Below are positions 5,882-7,833 of a stretch of 7,833 nucleotides of DNA, piece by piece. How positions within the stretch are numbered: the first letter of the stretch is position 1; every line of letters begins with the position of its first letter. The stretch lies in contig JAEXTE010000220.1 in assembly GCA_023453655.1 (NCBI GenBank), positions 1 to 7,833 on the forward strand, in the 5' to 3' direction. A model generated the notes under the pieces. That model saw only the letters and a list, made by a program, of their open reading frames with translations. It ran no database searches and had not been told where the DNA came from. The position numbers and the translations under genes are program-made. Source of the stretch: Pseudomonadota bacterium. Lineage in GTDB: Bacteria; Pseudomonadota; Gammaproteobacteria; Xanthomonadales; Xanthomonadaceae.

Positions 5882-6966
5882 ATGATCACTTCGCGTGTCC
5901 GCCCGACCCTCCTGGCCCTGTCGGCCGCCCTGTTCGTGACCGCCTGCTCGCCGGAGGGCGGCGCGCCGGCCGGCCCGGCGCCCGCCGCCGATGCCGCCGC
6001 ATCCGCGGGCGACCGCGTCAGCGTCGACATCTCCGGCGCAGGCGCCTCCTTCATCTTCCCGCTGGTGTCGAAGTGGTCGGCCGACTACAACGCGGCCACC
6101 GGCGCCAAGGTCAACTACCAGTCGATCGGCTCGGGCGGCGGCATCGCGCAGATCAAGGCCGGCACCGTCGATTTCGGCTCCAGCGACAAGCCGCTGTCGA
6201 GCGACGAACTCGCCGAAGCAGGCCTGGGCCAGTTCCCGTCGGCGATCGGCGGCGTGGTGCCCGTGCTCAACCTCGAGGGCCTGCAGCCCGGCCAGCTGAA
6301 GCTCACCGGCCCGCTGCTGGCCGACTTCTTCCTGGCAAGATCGCGACCTGGAACGATCCCGCCATCGCCGCGCTCAATCCTGGCGTGCCGCTGCCCGCAG
6401 GCAAGATCAGCGTCGTGCATCGCTCCGACGGATCGGGCACCACCTTCAACTTCTCCAACTACCTGTCCAAGGTCAGCGACGACTGGAAATCCAGGGTTGG
6501 CGAAGGCACCTCGCTGCAGTGGCCGGTCGGCGTCGGCGGCAAGGGCAACGAGGGCGTCGCCTCGTACGTGCAGCAGATCAAGGGCGCCATCGGTTACGTC
6601 GAACTGGCCTACGCCCTGCAGAACGGCATGCCGTACGCATCGCTGCAGAACGCAGCCGGCCATTTCGTGCGACCCAGCGAAGAAAGCTTCGCGGCGGCGG
6701 CCGCCACCGCCGACTGGGCCAGCGCCAGCGACTTCGACCTGGTCATCACCGATGCGCCCGGCGCGGACGCTTGGCCGATCACCGCCACCAACTTCATGCT
6801 GATGCACAAGCAGCCGAAGGACCCCGCGCGCAGCCAGGCCACGCGCGCCTTTTTCCGGTGGGCGTTCGAGCACGGCCGGACGCAGGCAGCCGAGCTGCAT
6901 TACGTGCCGCTGCCGCCGGAACTGGTGCAGCAGATCGAGGCGTACTGGGCGTCGGAGTTCAAGTGA
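5882..6966 (+). pseudogene. pstS: PstS copy 2, predicted lipoprotein, broken by a one-base deletion
   Basis: A second phosphate-binding protein, 361 residues if repaired. The ATG at 5882 begins a lipoprotein signal peptide whose lipobox is VTAC with Cys22, followed by a Pro/Ala/Gly-rich linker (about 23-45); Ser at +2 does not suggest inner-membrane retention. The mature domain has GAGASF, IGSGGG, FGSSDKPL with D102, and HRSDGSGTTF. At 6332-6337 the sequence reads CTGGCA where the paralogue has CTGGGCA (LGKI), so one G is missing. As written, the frame loses homology after residue 151 and ends at 6802 as a 306-residue hybrid. In the next frame, homology continues unbroken from GKIATWNDPAI to the TGA at 6964-6966. 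Since everything after the break is well conserved and has no other lesion, this is a very recent mutation or a sequencing error in a G run. Confidence 0.85.
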
Positions 6967-6999
6967 TGCCGCATCCGCGCAACCTGCGCGGTTGGCGTC

Positions 7000-7095
7000 G
7001 CGCCATCTTCGCGAAGGCGGCGGGTCCAGCGCCCGGGCGTCCGACCCTCCCCGGCAGCGCCCGGGTGGCGGATCCCCGCCTTCGCGGACACGGCG
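7000..7095. repeat. Inverted pair of REP-like elements between pstS copy 2 and pstC
   Basis: CGCGAAGGCGG (7010-7020) and CCGCCTTCGCG (7076-7086) are perfect 11-bp inverted arms around 55 bases. Within the loop, CAGCGCCCGGG occurs twice directly (7027-7037 and 7055-7065). The right arm, GGATCCCCGCCTTCGCGG, resembles dispersed extragenic palindromes that I remember as common in Xanthomonadaceae and related genomes; the left arm is a degenerate copy in reverse. A smaller hairpin (CCGCGCA at 6975-6981 with TGCGCGG at 6985-6991) lies between the pstS stop and this pair. Neither has a T run, so full termination is not expected; partial attenuation or mRNA stabilisation is possible. Confidence 0.55.
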
Positions 7096-7117
7096 ACACC
7101 TCTGTTCCGGAATCCCC

Positions 7118-7833
7118 ATGAGCGCCATTTCCCTCTCGGCTCCGCACGGCACGGCGCGCGACCTGCGCGATGCGCGCAACGACCGCATCTTCCGCTGGCT
7201 GCTGACCGCAACGGTCGGCCTGGTGCTGGTGGCGCTGGCCGGCGCCGCCCTGTCCATGCTGTGGGGCGGCCGCGAGGCCCTGGCCTCGCAGGGCCTCGGC
7301 TTCTTCTTCTCGTCCGAGTGGAATCCGGTCGAGAACCGCTACGGCGCCCTGGTGCCGATCTACGGCACCATCGTCACCGCCGTCATCGCGATGGTGATCG
7401 CCGTTCCCGTGAGCTTCGGCATCGCCTTCTTCCTGACCGAGGTGGCGCCGCGCTGGATGCGCGGGCCGGTGGGCACGGCGATCGAACTGCTGGCCGGCGT
7501 GCCCTCGATCATCTACGGCATGTGGGGCCTGTTCGTGCTGGTGCCGGTGATGACCGAATACGTCACGCCCTGGCTCAACGACCACCTGGGCACCCTGCCT
7601 GGCGTCGGCGTGCTGTTCCGCGGCCCGCCGCTGGGCATCGGCATGCTCACCGCCGGCTTCGTGCTGGCGATCATGGTGATCCCCTTCATCTCCTCGGTGA
7701 TGCGCGAGGTCTTCCTCACGGTGCCGACCCGGCTGAAGGAATCGGCCTATGCGCTGGGCTCGACCAAGTGGGAGGTCAGCTGGGACATCGTCCTGCCCTA
7801 CACCCGCTCGGCGGTGATCGGCGGCATCTTCCT
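7118..7833 (+). CDS. pstC: Phosphate ABC transporter permease PstC, 3'-truncated by window edge
   Basis: One of the two inner-membrane permease subunits of the PstSCAB phosphate importer, pairing with PstA. The frame is open from ATG 7118 to the right edge: 238 complete codons of an expected 310-330. The start follows TTCCGGAATCCCC, with GGA giving a modest ribosome binding site. A cytoplasmic N-terminus rich in Arg and Asp (about 1-26) precedes the first membrane helix (LLTATVGLVLVALAGAA). Then come FFFSSEWNPVENRYGALVPI, typical of PstC, and helices near TIVTAVIAMVIAVPVSFGIAF, VPSIIYGMWGLFVLVPV and AGFVLAIMVIPFISSV. The cytoplasmic coupling loop is seen as ESAYALGSTKWEVSWDIVLPY, the EAA-type motif that contacts PstB. 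It sits 151 bases after the second pstS, likely in the same transcript, with pstA, pstB and phoU expected beyond the edge. Confidence 0.95.
   Translation, partial: MSAISLSAPHGTARDLRDARNDRIFRWLLTATVGLVLVALAGAALSMLWGGREALASQGLGFFFSSEWNPVENRYGALVPIYGTIVTAVIAMVIAVPVSFGIAFFLTEVAPRWMRGPVGTAIELLAGVPSIIYGMWGLFVLVPVMTEYVTPWLNDHLGTLPGVGVLFRGPPLGIGMLTAGFVLAIMVIPFISSVMREVFLTVPTRLKESAYALGSTKWEVSWDIVLPYTRSAVIGGIF

Noticed and set aside
5643..5885. Possible 80-codon gene between the two pstS copies
   Set aside because: It runs over the Pho box and into the pstS copy 2 start, has no convincing ribosome binding site, and has no recognisable sequence.
6323..6345. Programmed ribosomal frameshift in pstS copy 2
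   Set aside because: There is no slippery heptamer or stop-codon context at the junction, PstS is not a family known for frameshifting, and the paralogue is a single intact frame. A deleted base is the simpler reading.
6115..7257. Long minus-strand open frames opposite pstS and pstC
   Set aside because: They mirror strongly supported plus-strand genes and show no family motifs.
1..7833. CRISPR array, tRNA, rRNA, insertion sequence or prophage signals
   Set aside because: No regularly spaced long repeats, no tRNA-like cloverleaf or CCA end, no transposase or integrase frames, and no terminal inverted repeats with target duplications were seen.

Overview
The window looks like chromosomal DNA of a high-GC gammaproteobacterium, most likely Lysobacterales/Xanthomonadaceae (Xanthomonas, Lysobacter or Luteimonas kin). 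This rests on overall GC richness, on the remembered resemblance of the Nth, PstS and porin proteins to that group, and on the order phosphate porin / pstS / pstS / pstC. It is an inference, not a database result.

Layout. (1) Bases 1-651, + strand: 3' part of nth (endonuclease III), its start off the left edge. (2) Bases 652-1056: no intact gene. The region holds two decayed tandem copies of the nth segment that encodes the [4Fe-4S] cysteine loop, then a hairpin shared by the convergent genes. (3) 2679-1057, - strand: a secreted M28-type zinc aminopeptidase/carboxypeptidase. (4) 4245-2944, - strand: an OprP/OprO-type phosphate-selective porin with its own intrinsic terminator. (5) 4246-4510: divergent control region with one Pho box facing the porin and an array of five 11-bp-spaced PhoB half-sites facing pstS. 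(6) 4511-5533, +: pstS copy 1, a soluble periplasmic phosphate-binding protein, closed by a strong terminator. (7) 5534-5881: leader region with a third Pho box. (8) 5882-6966, +: pstS copy 2, a predicted lipoprotein, interrupted by a one-base deletion. (9) 6967-7117: paired REP-like inverted repeats. (10) 7118 to the right edge, +: pstC, incomplete.

How it works together. From the porin rightwards this is a phosphate-starvation module. The porin would bring phosphate across the outer membrane, the PstS proteins would bind it in the periplasm, and PstC (with PstA and PstB, presumably beyond the window) would move it inward. Each of the three transcription units begins with a PhoB-type 7-4-7 direct repeat. 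The nth and peptidase genes are ordinary neighbours with no visible Pho box.

Main oddities: the tandem FeS-loop copies after nth; three clustered A-to-C differences that remove the conserved Q-A-T-D motif of Nth; and the frameshift in the second pstS. The last two could be sequencing or assembly errors and should be checked in reads first. I see no evidence for a wholly new system; the FeS-loop array is the least explained structure.
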